The position numbers and the translations under genes are program-made. A stretch of DNA of 7,332 bases from assembly GCA_003518245.1 (NCBI GenBank), contig DOZA01000404.1:1-7332 (forward strand), read 5' to 3'. A model generated the notes under the pieces. That model was not told the origin of the DNA. It was given only the letters and a program-made list of their open reading frames with translations, and ran no database searches. Shown here piece after piece: positions 1-6,481 of this stretch (position 1 is its first letter; every line of letters begins with the position of its first letter). Source of the DNA: Bacteroidales bacterium. Lineage in GTDB: Bacteria; Bacteroidota; Bacteroidia; Bacteroidales; VadinHA17.

Positions 1-710
1 ATTTCAAATACATTCTGTTCCTGTTCATATCTGGCTCTTGAAACTGCCATCCCGGTTATACTACCCTTCCATCCGCTTATCACCTGCCCGGCTACCAAAC
101 CCGCCTGTGTCCCTGCCGAACCTGAAGCAACAATAATATTTTTGAAGTACACATCACTGTTTTCTGAAAACTCAAGTATTTCAGCCATTGCCCTGATATA
201 TCCTACCGAGCCTATTGCTACGGATCCACCTACGGGCATATAGTATGGTTTCCTTCCTGCTTTTTCCAGTTCCTGTTTTTTTATCTCAACTTGCCTGATA
301 ATATCATCCCGTTCAAGGCTGTTAATAAAGCTGATATCTGCCCCTGCAAGTTTATCCAGAAGAAGATTGGCTGTGTCTTTTTCGGGTTTTATCCCTTCTA
401 GTACAAGGAAAACATCAAGGCCATTAACCTTTCCAGCAATGGATGTTATCCTGCACCAGTTAGATTGCACAGCCCCGAAAGTAATAAGTGAATCATAACC
501 ATTAACCAGAGCATCTTTAACAAGGTAATCCAGTTTCCTGGTTTTATTACCACCAAATGCAAAAGCTGTAAGATCGTCCCTCTTACAGTAAATATCAGCT
601 TTTAACCTGTCGCTCAGGTTATTCAGCCTATGCACCGGAGTAGGCAATAATGACATTTCAAGTCCCGGTATATCCTTGATGTGATCAATTATTAATTCTG
701 ACTTTCTCAC
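1..710 (-). CDS. PLP-dependent ACC deaminase / D-cysteine desulfhydrase family protein (partial, 3' end missing)
   Basis: Reading the minus strand from 710 gives 236 codons that run off the left edge. The family has roughly 330 residues, so about the last third is missing. Visible family marks: an LPTP segment at residues 22-25; KRDDLT at 43-48; GGNKTRKL at 53-60, with K56 as the expected Schiff-base lysine for PLP; GAVQSN at 79-84, with S83 as the expected active-site serine; a PVGGS turn near 159-163; and the phosphate-binding ASGSAGTQAG loop at 195-204. Members deaminate 1-aminocyclopropane-1-carboxylate or desulfhydrate D-cysteine in the cytoplasm. The residues after QSN are WCR rather than the HAR or QTR common in characterised enzymes, so the substrate is left open. 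The start is a GTG at 710: no in-frame ATG lies between it and an upstream stop, and the next ATG (655) would remove the usual N-terminal segment. The gene diverges from the superoxide dismutase across about 100 bases. Confidence 0.88.
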   Translation of the reverse strand, partial: MRKSELIIDHIKDIPGLEMSLLPTPVHRLNNLSDRLKADIYCKRDDLTAFAFGGNKTRKLDYLVKDALVNGYDSLITFGAVQSNWCRITSIAGKVNGLDVFLVLEGIKPEKDTANLLLDKLAGADISFINSLERDDIIRQVEIKKQELEKAGRKPYYMPVGGSVAIGSVGYIRAMAEILEFSENSDVYFKNIIVASGSAGTQAGLVAGQVISGWKGSITGMAVSRARYEQEQNVFE

Positions 711-809
711 CTTGAAAATATTATAAATGTATTGAACTGTTAAATTAAACAAATATTCCGTCTAAACATTCTTCTTCCTGTATTGTTAGTAAAACAAAAA
801 CTATATGCT

Positions 810-1538
810 ATGGAAAGAAGACAATTTTTAAGCACTGTGGGATTGGGAGCTGTAGCTGTTGCCTTGCCAGCCGAATTATTGGCTACTCCTGTATTTGATT
901 TTTCTATAAATGAAAACGGTGATTTTACGGGCCATTCATTTCCTGATCTTCCTTACGCGTTTGATGCTCTTGAGCCAAATATAGATAAGATGACAATGGA
1001 GATTCATTATGACAGGCATCACAGGGGATATTACAATAAGTTTATAGCTGCCGTGGAGGGAACCGGCCATGAATCCACTCCTCTATCAAAACTGTTTGCA
1101 AAAGTTTCAAAACTATCATCTGGTATAAGGAATAACGGTGGTGGTTATTATAACCATACCCTTTTCTGGAATAATATGACCCCTGACAAAACCGAGCCAA
1201 CCACAAAACTCAAAAAGGCTATTGATGATAATTTTGGTTCCTGGGAAAAATTCCAGGAGCAATTTAATAATGCAGCTGCAAGGCGTTTTGGCAGTGGCTG
1301 GGCATGGCTTGTGATGGATGCAAAGAAGAAATTATTCGTGGGCAGCACAGCTAACCAGGACAACCCGCTGATGGATGTATCCGATTTGAGGGGGATCCCT
1401 CTGCTGGCACTTGATGTCTGGGAACATGCATACTACCTGAAGTATCAGAATAAAAGACCTGATTATATATCTGCATTCTGGAATGTAATTAACTGGGATG
1501 AGGTAAACAGACGTTTTCAAAAAGCACTTAAGCTCTAA
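810..1538 (+). CDS. Exported Fe/Mn-family superoxide dismutase, Mn-type fingerprint, Tat-like signal
   Basis: Converts superoxide to oxygen and hydrogen peroxide. The 242-residue product starts at ATG 810; an in-frame TTG at 783 is possible but would place nine residues before the leader. Residues 1-25 form an export signal: MERRQFLS resembles the twin-arginine pattern RRxFLK, followed by a hydrophobic stretch and a likely signal-peptidase site near LLA. The mature domain has all four metal ligands, H66 (in MEIHYD), H116 (in NHTLFW), D202 and H206 (in LDVWEHAYY), plus the gateway Y74 and second-sphere H70. G112 together with Q183 (in TANQDNP) is the arrangement of manganese enzymes; iron enzymes carry the glutamine near the second histidine instead. 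A cambialistic enzyme cannot be excluded. A Tat leader fits a metalloenzyme folded and loaded in the cytoplasm, then moved to the periplasm. It appears monocistronic, with a terminator 35 bases after the stop. Confidence 0.93.
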   Translation: MERRQFLSTVGLGAVAVALPAELLATPVFDFSINENGDFTGHSFPDLPYAFDALEPNIDKMTMEIHYDRHHRGYYNKFIAAVEGTGHESTPLSKLFAKVSKLSSGIRNNGGGYYNHTLFWNNMTPDKTEPTTKLKKAIDDNFGSWEKFQEQFNNAAARRFGSGWAWLVMDAKKKLFVGSTANQDNPLMDVSDLRGIPLLALDVWEHAYYLKYQNKRPDYISAFWNVINWDEVNRRFQKALKL

Positions 1539-1572
1539 GTTCAATAATATTTAATAACACTTTAAATTGGGA

Positions 1573-1603
1573 GGTGGTATTTTAAAATACACACCCTTTT
1601 TTT
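1573..1603 (+). terminator. Probable intrinsic terminator after superoxide dismutase
   Basis: On the plus strand GGTG (1573-1576) pairs with CACC (1592-1595), and GTATT (1577-1581) pairs with AATAC (1586-1590), leaving a bulged A1591 and a TTAA loop. Seven T residues follow at 1597-1603. The stem is rather weak (9 bp with one bulge), but the U-tract and its position 35 bases after the stop codon support termination. Confidence 0.6.
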
Positions 1604-1718
1604 ATATCCCTTATTAACCATTAATCTCTGGTACTGCAAATATTTACCTTTATATGCATCATTCAGTGAAAATCAGTGTCTTTAAGACAAACAAGTCAAA
1701 CAATAAAGTATCTGAAAA

Positions 1719-2441
1719 ATGAAAAACCTGAAGTTAATTCTGATCGCAGTACTGTGTTTAGCTGCATTTGCAAGTGCCGATGCACAATGGAGAAAAAGGA
1801 TCACAGGTAGCGGCGATGTGAAAAAAGAAGAGAGAAAAGCTAAAGAATTTACGGGTATTAAAACCAGTTCGGCCATAGATGTTTACCTGAGCCAGGGTAA
1901 AGGGCACAGTATTATGGTGGAAGCTGATGATAATCTCCTGGAGTATATTGTTACTGAAGTAAAGGGTGATGTTCTTAATGTTTACCCTGATAATGTCAGT
2001 ATACGCAGAGCAGAAAGGATGAGGGTGTATGTTACCATGGAAAATGTGGAATATTTAAGTACATCAAGTGCCGGTGACATAATTGGCGAATCACCTATCA
2101 AGTCAGAAAGTCTTAAAATATCGGCAAGCAGTTCAGGTGATGTAAAGCTTGAAGTATATGCTAAGAATCTGACTCTTAGAACAAGCAGTGCAGGTGATAT
2201 ACTTCTTAAAGGCACAGCTGATTATGTAGAAGCATCAACCAGCAGTGCAGGCGATATAAAAGCCTATGAGCTTGAAGTAAGGGAAGCAGATCTTTCATCA
2301 TCAAGTGCGGGTGATATAAAGATAACTGTTACCGAACGCCTTAAGGCAAGAGCCAGCAGTGCAGGTGATATATATTTCTATGGCAATCCCAAGTATGTTG
2401 ATGCCAAATCCTCAAGCGGTGGTGATGTGGTAAGGAAATAG
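1719..2441 (+). CDS. Secreted GIN-domain (DUF2807) repeat protein
   Basis: A 240-residue protein with a clear Sec signal peptide: K2/K5, hydrophobic residues 6-19, and an ADA cleavage site so that the mature chain would begin at Q23. No lipobox cysteine is suitably placed, so it is probably periplasmic or released rather than a lipoprotein. The mature part matches the DUF2807 'putative auto-transporter adhesin head, GIN domain' family of Bacteroidota. It opens with GSGDV (30-34), a GIKTSSAIDVYLSQG segment (46-60) and VEADDNLLEYI (67-77), all typical of the family. Then come seven SS(A/S)GD(I/V)-like turns with aspartates at 120, 141, 160, 179, 199, 217 and 236, a spacing of 18-21 residues that suggests a right-handed beta-solenoid. 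The function of the family is not established; an adhesin or envelope role is only inferred. It is separated by terminators on both sides, so it is probably a single-gene transcript. The start ATG follows an A-rich leader. Confidence 0.88.
   Translation: MKNLKLILIAVLCLAAFASADAQWRKRITGSGDVKKEERKAKEFTGIKTSSAIDVYLSQGKGHSIMVEADDNLLEYIVTEVKGDVLNVYPDNVSIRRAERMRVYVTMENVEYLSTSSAGDIIGESPIKSESLKISASSSGDVKLEVYAKNLTLRTSSAGDILLKGTADYVEASTSSAGDIKAYELEVREADLSSSSAGDIKITVTERLKARASSAGDIYFYGNPKYVDAKSSSGGDVVRK
2064..2429 (+). repeat. Seven degenerate ~57-bp coding repeats (SSAGDI rungs)
   Basis: Within the GIN-domain gene a motif coding SS(A/S)GD(I/V) recurs about every 54-63 bases. Four copies are close at the DNA level: AGCAGTGCAGGTGATAT at 2184 and 2355, AGCAGTGCAGGCGATAT at 2241, and AAGTGCGGGTGATAT near 2303. 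The bases between the motifs differ, so these are protein structural rungs that have partly kept similar codons, not a simple tandem repeat array. Confidence 0.85.
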
Positions 2442-2493
2442 TATCTTGAAACATTTCACACGCTTCACTCTATATATAACATTTATTTATTCT

Positions 2494-2531
2494 TAACAGG
2501 GGCTGAATTTAGCAGCCCCTGTTATTTTTTT
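2494..2531 (+). terminator. Strong intrinsic terminator after the GIN-domain gene
   Basis: TAACAGGGGCTG (2494-2505) is perfectly complementary to CAGCCCCTGTTA (2513-2524), giving a 12-bp GC-rich stem with a 7-base loop, followed directly by seven T residues (2525-2531). It lies 52 bases after the DUF2807 stop codon. It should separate that gene from the gpsA-pgi operon. Confidence 0.93.
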
Positions 2532-2543
2532 ATATACAATGAT

Positions 2544-2551
2544 TACCTTTG
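2544..2551 (+). promoter_or_regulatory. Candidate Bacteroidota -7 box (TACCTTTG) for gpsA-pgi
   Basis: TACCTTTG fits the TAnnTTTG -7 element described for Bacteroidota promoters. Only 36 bases lie between the preceding terminator's T-tract and the gpsA ATG, so a dedicated promoter must be here or overlap the terminator. No good TTTG -33 box is seen; that position falls on the end of the terminator stem. Transcription would start about 10 bases before the ATG, giving a very short leader. Motif-only evidence. Confidence 0.35.
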
Positions 2552-2567
2552 ATGAAAATTTCTATGA

Positions 2568-3566
2568 ATGGGTAACATAAAGAAAGATGTAGCAGTTCTT
2601 GGTGGTGGAAGTTGGGCTACTGCAATCGTAAGAATGCTCTGCAGCAATACAGATAAGATAGCCTGGTACATACGTGAAAAGGAAATTATTGACCATATTA
2701 AAAGTCATAATCACAACCCAAGGTATCTGAGTACAGTAAATCTTGATCCTAAAAAACTGACTCTTACAGACGATATCAATAAAGCGGTACAGATAGCTGA
2801 TATCATTATTATTGTGATACCTTCACCCTTTCTTAAGGATAGCCTGGGCAGACTCAAAACTGATATCTCCGGCAAGCTCGTATGTTCCGCTGTAAAAGGC
2901 ATTGTTCCTGAAGGTAATTATATTGTGGGTGACTTCCTTCATAAAAAATTCAAGGTACCATATAATAAGCTGGTTGTACTAACAGGTCCCACTCACGCTG
3001 AAGAGATAGCGATGGAAAAACTAACCTATCTCACCATTGCTTCACATGAGTATTCTTCAGCAGAGAAAATATCATATCTGCTTAAGAATTATTACCTCAG
3101 AACCATCATCTCAGATGATATTATAGGAACTGAATACGCTGCTGTAATAAAGAATATTTATGCTATTGCTGCAGGCATAGCCGACGGACTTGGCTTTGGA
3201 GATAATTTCCAGGCTGTATTACTTTCAAATGCAGCCACCGAAATGAAAAGGTTTATAAAAGCCGTTTATGTGAATGATCGTAATTTCGACAGTTCACCCT
3301 ACCTCGGTGACCTGTTAGTTACGGCATATTCTCAATTTAGCCGTAACAGGATGTTCGGGAAGATGCTAGGTAAAGGTTACTCAGTCAGGTTCACGCGTAT
3401 GGAAATGGAGATGGTTGCAGAAGGCTACTATGCTTCTGATTGTATTAATGATATTAACAGGGATTTGAAAGTTGAGATTCCTATCGCTGACACTGTATAC
3501 AGAATATTATATCATAATACAAATCCTGCATTGGAATTCAGGAAACTGACAGATAAATTAAAATAG
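2568..3566 (+). CDS. gpsA: NAD(P)-dependent glycerol-3-phosphate dehydrogenase
   Basis: Reduces dihydroxyacetone phosphate to sn-glycerol 3-phosphate with NAD(P)H in the cytoplasm, supplying the backbone for phospholipid synthesis. The 332 residues match the usual family length. Domains in order: an N-terminal Rossmann fold with the dinucleotide loop GGGSWATA (12-19), HNPRYLS (49-55), the conserved lysine K110 in SAVKGI, TGPTHAEEIA (139-148), then the C-terminal helical domain with catalytic K195 in IKN, AIAAGIADGLGFGDN (199-213), LGDLLVTAYSQFSRNRMFG (246-264) and AEGYYAS (284-290). LGDL is preceded by Y rather than the more common G, and WATA replaces WGTA. Both look like lineage variants, since all catalytic positions are kept. 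The start at 2568 gives the natural MGNIKKDVAVLGGG N-terminus. The gene lies five bases upstream of pgi and is very likely co-transcribed with it. Confidence 0.96.
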   Translation: MGNIKKDVAVLGGGSWATAIVRMLCSNTDKIAWYIREKEIIDHIKSHNHNPRYLSTVNLDPKKLTLTDDINKAVQIADIIIIVIPSPFLKDSLGRLKTDISGKLVCSAVKGIVPEGNYIVGDFLHKKFKVPYNKLVVLTGPTHAEEIAMEKLTYLTIASHEYSSAEKISYLLKNYYLRTIISDDIIGTEYAAVIKNIYAIAAGIADGLGFGDNFQAVLLSNAATEMKRFIKAVYVNDRNFDSSPYLGDLLVTAYSQFSRNRMFGKMLGKGYSVRFTRMEMEMVAEGYYASDCINDINRDLKVEIPIADTVYRILYHNTNPALEFRKLTDKLK

Positions 3567-3571
3567 AATAA

Positions 3572-4864
3572 ATGAAGATAGATATTGATTTCACCAATTG
3601 CCTTGGTTTTGTGACCATGAAGGAGATTAGGGATAAAGCTGAAAGATCAATACATCACCTTGATGCCATCATTAACCGGACCGGTACCGGCAATGATTTT
3701 CTTGGCTGGCTTTCTCTGCCTGAAGAATCGCAGGGCCTTATTGACAACATTAATAAAACAGCAGAGTCACTCAGATCACAGGCCGGTATAACAGTAATTA
3801 TTGGTATTGGAGGATCCTATCTGGGTGCCAGGGCAGTTATTGAATCATTAAGTTATACCGCATCTTTTTTTAGCAATAAGGTAAAACATGAAGTTATTTT
3901 TGCCGGGCAGAATATAAGTGAGGACTATCACTCTGCTTTACTGGCTTATATTGATAGTAAACCTTTTAATATTATCGTTATATCTAAGTCAGGTACTACC
4001 ACTGAGCCTGCAATTGCATTCAGGTTACTGAAGAAGAAGCTGGAAGATAATGTTGCGACCGGGAACATCAATAAACATATTATTGCCATTACTGATTCTG
4101 AGAAAGGTGCATTGAGAACTATGGCTGACAGCGAAGGATATGAATCATATCTTATACCTGATGATGTAGGTGGCCGATATTCTGTTTTGACACCTGTTGG
4201 TCTGCTCCCGATAGCTGTTGCGGGTTTCAATATATCCGATTTTATTAAAGGGGCATCATATATGGCATCAATAACGAGGGATAACAGGAATGCAGAATCA
4301 AACCCAGCTCTCCTTTATGCCTCGGCCAGAAACCTGTTTTATACTAAAGGTAAACTTATTGAGATGCTTGTAAACTATGAGCCTTCAATGCATTATGTGG
4401 CTGAATGGTGGAAGCAACTTTATGGTGAAAGTGAGGGGAAGGAAGGTAAAGGGATATTTCCTTGTGCAGCTGATCTGACAACAGATCTGCATTCCCTGGG
4501 TCAATATATTCAGGAAGGTGAAAGGATACTTTTTGAAACAGTATTATCAGTAAAATCACCGGGGACAGAACTGACAATACCGGATGATGAAGAAAACCTT
4601 GACAAACTAAATTATATTGCCGGCAAGAGATTATCTGAAGTAAATGCGAGAGCTGAAGAAGGAACAATAATGGCCCATGTGGAAGGAGGAGTGCCCGTTA
4701 TCAAGATCAATATTCCTGAAATAAACGAAACATTACTGGGTCAGCTTCTTTATTTCTTCGAAATAGCTTGTGCAATAAGCGGGTATATCCTGGGTGTTAA
4801 TCCGTTTGATCAACCCGGTGTGGAAGCGTATAAAAGGAATATGTTCAGCCTTCTGGGGAAATAA
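3572..4864 (+). CDS. pgi: Glucose-6-phosphate isomerase (short bacterial form)
   Basis: Interconverts glucose 6-phosphate and fructose 6-phosphate in glycolysis and gluconeogenesis, in the cytoplasm. At 430 residues it belongs to the short form found in Firmicutes and Bacteroidota rather than the ~550-residue proteobacterial form. Key segments: IGIGGSYLGARA (77-88) and VISKSGTTTEPA (136-147) of the sugar-isomerase phosphate-binding SIS folds; DDVGGRYSVLTPVG (197-210), the first family signature, with R202; YGESEGKEGKG (284-294), with the expected catalytic base E286; TTDLHSLGQYIQEG (303-316), with ring-opening H307; and GVNPFDQPGVEAYKRN (408-423), the second signature, with K421. No key residue is missing. 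It is translated five bases after gpsA, so the two form one operon. Its 3' end faces the GTPase gene, and no convincing plus-strand terminator is seen in the 131-base gap. Confidence 0.97.
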   Translation: MKIDIDFTNCLGFVTMKEIRDKAERSIHHLDAIINRTGTGNDFLGWLSLPEESQGLIDNINKTAESLRSQAGITVIIGIGGSYLGARAVIESLSYTASFFSNKVKHEVIFAGQNISEDYHSALLAYIDSKPFNIIVISKSGTTTEPAIAFRLLKKKLEDNVATGNINKHIIAITDSEKGALRTMADSEGYESYLIPDDVGGRYSVLTPVGLLPIAVAGFNISDFIKGASYMASITRDNRNAESNPALLYASARNLFYTKGKLIEMLVNYEPSMHYVAEWWKQLYGESEGKEGKGIFPCAADLTTDLHSLGQYIQEGERILFETVLSVKSPGTELTIPDDEENLDKLNYIAGKRLSEVNARAEEGTIMAHVEGGVPVIKINIPEINETLLGQLLYFFEIACAISGYILGVNPFDQPGVEAYKRNMFSLLGK

Positions 4865-4930
4865 ATATAGAAGAAGCTAAGGCTGAGGTACTACCTTTTA
4901 TGGTGTGTATCTAAAATCCACGCCTGGCGA

Positions 4931-4968
4931 CAAAAAAGTATGATCGGAGATTTTAAGTCCCCGACCAT
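4931..4968 (-). terminator. Strand-specific intrinsic terminator of the cDPGS-like GTPase gene
   Basis: Read on the minus strand, ATGGTCGGGGA pairs with TCTCCGATCAT over 11 positions (nine Watson-Crick pairs and two G-U wobbles) around a 7-base loop, followed two bases later by six T residues (4937-4932). It begins 27 bases after the stop codon at 4996. On the plus strand the wobbles become A-C mismatches and no T-tract follows, so it should not terminate pgi transcription. Confidence 0.8.
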
Positions 4969-4995
4969 CTCAATGCATAAAACTTCAACCTGATC

Positions 4996-6330
4996 TTAAA
5001 GATTATGTTTCTTAACAAAATCATCAATGATCTCATTAAGGTCAGGATAACCTATCTCCTGCAGATCGTAGTAAACCCTGGTATTGGGCTTTTTAATATT
5101 AATAATCCTGTTCAGATCGATAGGTGTTCCAATTACTACAGAATCGCAATCGGTATTATTTATTGTTGTCCCCAGGTCTTTAAGCTGTTGCTCACCATAA
5201 CCCATTGCCGGCAGCAGTGTGCCTATATTAGGATATATCTCGAATGTTTCTGACAATTTACCCACTGTATAGGGTCTTGGATCGACAAGCGATGATGCTC
5301 CGAATTTTTGAGCTGCCACCACCCCTGCTCCAATTTTCATTTCACCATGGGTAAGTGTTGGCCCATCTTCAATAACTAGTACTCTTTTACCTTTTATAAC
5401 TGAAGGATCATCTACTTTAATAGGAGAAGCGCCATCAATAACCACAGCATTGGGAGCTACTTTCTGTATGCTTTCCCTTACAGTATTGATATCTTCAGGA
5501 GCTGAGCTGTCCATTTTGTTTATGACTACCACATCAGCCAGCCTCAGTGTTACCTCCCCGGGATAATATCTTAACTCATGTCCTGCCCTGTGCGGATCAA
5601 CAACAGTTATTGAAAGATCAGGTTTGTAAAAGGAAAAGTCATTATTGCCACCGTCCCATAATACCACATCACATCCTTTAGTGTCCTTTTCAGCTTCCCT
5701 GAGTATAGCTTCGTAATCTACACCGGCATATATTACATTACCACGAACCACATGAGGTTCATATTCCTCCATTTCTTCAACAGTACATTTATGTTTCTCC
5801 AGGTCACTCACTTCTGCAAACCTCTGTACTTTCTGTGCATTCAGGTCACCATAAGGCATAGGATGTCGCACTGCCACAACCTTAAGTCCTTTCTCCATAA
5901 GCAGCTCAATCACCCTTCTTGATGTCTGGCTCTTACCACATCCTGTACGTATTGCACATACGGAAATAACAGGCTTTGTACTCTTTACCATTGTATCATT
6001 AGGTCCAAGAAGTACAAAATTTGCACCTGCAGCATTCACAATAGCACTTACTGACATTACCTTATTGTAGGTAACATCGCTATAAGAAAAGACACAATCA
6101 TCAACTTTAAGGTCTTTTATGAGCGATGCCAGCTCTTCCTCTCCATATATAGGTATGCCATCCGGGTAAAGCTTACCTGCAAGTTCTGCAGGATATTTCC
6201 TTCCTTCAATATCAGGGATCTGTGCAGCTGTAAAAGCAACCACATTATAATCCTCATTATCGCGGTAATAAGTATTGAAATTATGAAAATCCCTGCCCGC
6301 GGCACCAATAATAATTACATTTTTTCTCAT
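4996..6330 (-). CDS. COG2403-type predicted GTPase related to cyclic 2,3-diphosphoglycerate synthetase
   Basis: I start the 444-residue product at ATG 6330, which gives MRKNVIIIGAAGRDFHNFN, the expected family N-terminus. An in-frame ATG at 6390 would add 20 Asn-rich residues and is unlikely. Order: an N-terminal Rossmann-like part with GAAGRDFHNFN (9-19); a linker ending in LLGPNDTM (107-114); a P-loop AIRTGCGKSQTSRR (126-139) with K133 and S134; DGGNND (226-231); VDPHRAGHELRYYPGE (244-259); the guanine-specificity-like NKMD (271-274); and a C-terminal part with EDGPTLTHGEM (321-331) and IGTPIDL (400-406). The archaeal relative joins the phosphates of 2,3-diphosphoglycerate into a ring using ATP. 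In bacteria such as this the role is uncertain, because cyclic 2,3-DPG is known mainly from methanogens. No transmembrane segment is seen, so it is probably cytoplasmic. It is monocistronic in view, with its own terminator. Confidence 0.87.
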   Translation of the reverse strand: MRKNVIIIGAAGRDFHNFNTYYRDNEDYNVVAFTAAQIPDIEGRKYPAELAGKLYPDGIPIYGEEELASLIKDLKVDDCVFSYSDVTYNKVMSVSAIVNAAGANFVLLGPNDTMVKSTKPVISVCAIRTGCGKSQTSRRVIELLMEKGLKVVAVRHPMPYGDLNAQKVQRFAEVSDLEKHKCTVEEMEEYEPHVVRGNVIYAGVDYEAILREAEKDTKGCDVVLWDGGNNDFSFYKPDLSITVVDPHRAGHELRYYPGEVTLRLADVVVINKMDSSAPEDINTVRESIQKVAPNAVVIDGASPIKVDDPSVIKGKRVLVIEDGPTLTHGEMKIGAGVVAAQKFGASSLVDPRPYTVGKLSETFEIYPNIGTLLPAMGYGEQQLKDLGTTINNTDCDSVVIGTPIDLNRIINIKKPNTRVYYDLQEIGYPDLNEIIDDFVKKHNL

Positions 6331-6389
6331 AATATTATTTTGATTAAGATGATTAAAATTGTTTAGATCTTCTGGGTAAAATGAATTCA

Positions 6390-6397
6390 CAAATTTA
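6390..6397 (-). promoter_or_regulatory. Candidate -7 box (TAAATTTG) for the cDPGS-like GTPase gene
   Basis: Minus-strand TAAATTTG matches TAnnTTTG and would place the transcript start near 6383, about 50 bases before the chosen ATG at 6330. If right, it also excludes the alternative start at 6390, which would lie upstream of the transcript. No clear TTTG -33 box is seen at the usual distance. Motif-only evidence. Confidence 0.35.
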
Positions 6398-6401
6398 TAA
6401 T

Positions 6402-6413
6402 TTAACTAGTTAA
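6402..6413. promoter_or_regulatory. 12-bp perfect palindrome (possible operator) in the divergent intergenic region
   Basis: TTAACTAGTTAA is a perfect palindrome just upstream of the candidate minus-strand -7 box and within the region shared by the two divergent genes. Such dyads often bind dimeric regulators, but the AT-rich context makes chance occurrence plausible and no second copy is seen in the window. Confidence 0.3.
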
Positions 6414-6481
6414 TTTCCTTATATTTGAATAAGTTTTTGAACCAGACTAAAAACCAATCCAATTAGCTGATTTACTGAATT

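Noticed and set aside
783..809. Upstream TTG start for the superoxide dismutase
   Set aside because: It adds nine residues before the MERRQFL leader and would bury the signal peptide; ATG 810 gives a normal export signal.
711..809. Promoter pair in the gap between the PLP enzyme and SOD genes
   Set aside because: Only imperfect boxes such as AATATTTG (minus strand) are visible, so no promoter was called although one must exist for each gene.
1405..1424. CTGGCACTTG inside the SOD gene as a sigma-54 element
   Set aside because: The -12 TTGC is absent at the required spacing; it is simply the codons for the LALD metal-binding segment.
1585..1595. Inverted similarity between ATACACACC here and GGTGTGTAT near 4902
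   Set aside because: Nine bases of low-complexity match 3.3 kb apart are expected by chance; no mobile-element genes or target duplications accompany it.
1645..1652. TACCTTTA as a -7 box for the GIN-domain gene
   Set aside because: Last base departs from TAnnTTTG and no -33 TTTG is found at the expected spacing; such boxes arise often in AT-rich DNA.
2564..2575. Three-codon ORF (ATG AAT GGG TAA) overlapping the gpsA start
   Set aside because: Too short to distinguish from chance, with no sign of attenuation structure.
4885..4900. Small hairpin AGGT-ACT-ACCT followed by TTTT as a pgi terminator
   Set aside because: A four-base stem with a three-base loop and a short T-run is too weak to call.
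6331..6390. Upstream ATG at 6390 for the cDPGS-like GTPase
   Set aside because: The added 20 residues are Asn-rich and encoded by AT-rich leader-like DNA; the family begins at the MRKNV start, and a candidate -7 box overlaps the upstream ATG.
6420..6427. TATATTTG as the main acpH promoter
   Set aside because: Matches the -7 consensus but lacks a -33 box and would give a leader of about 150 bases; kept only as a possible second promoter.
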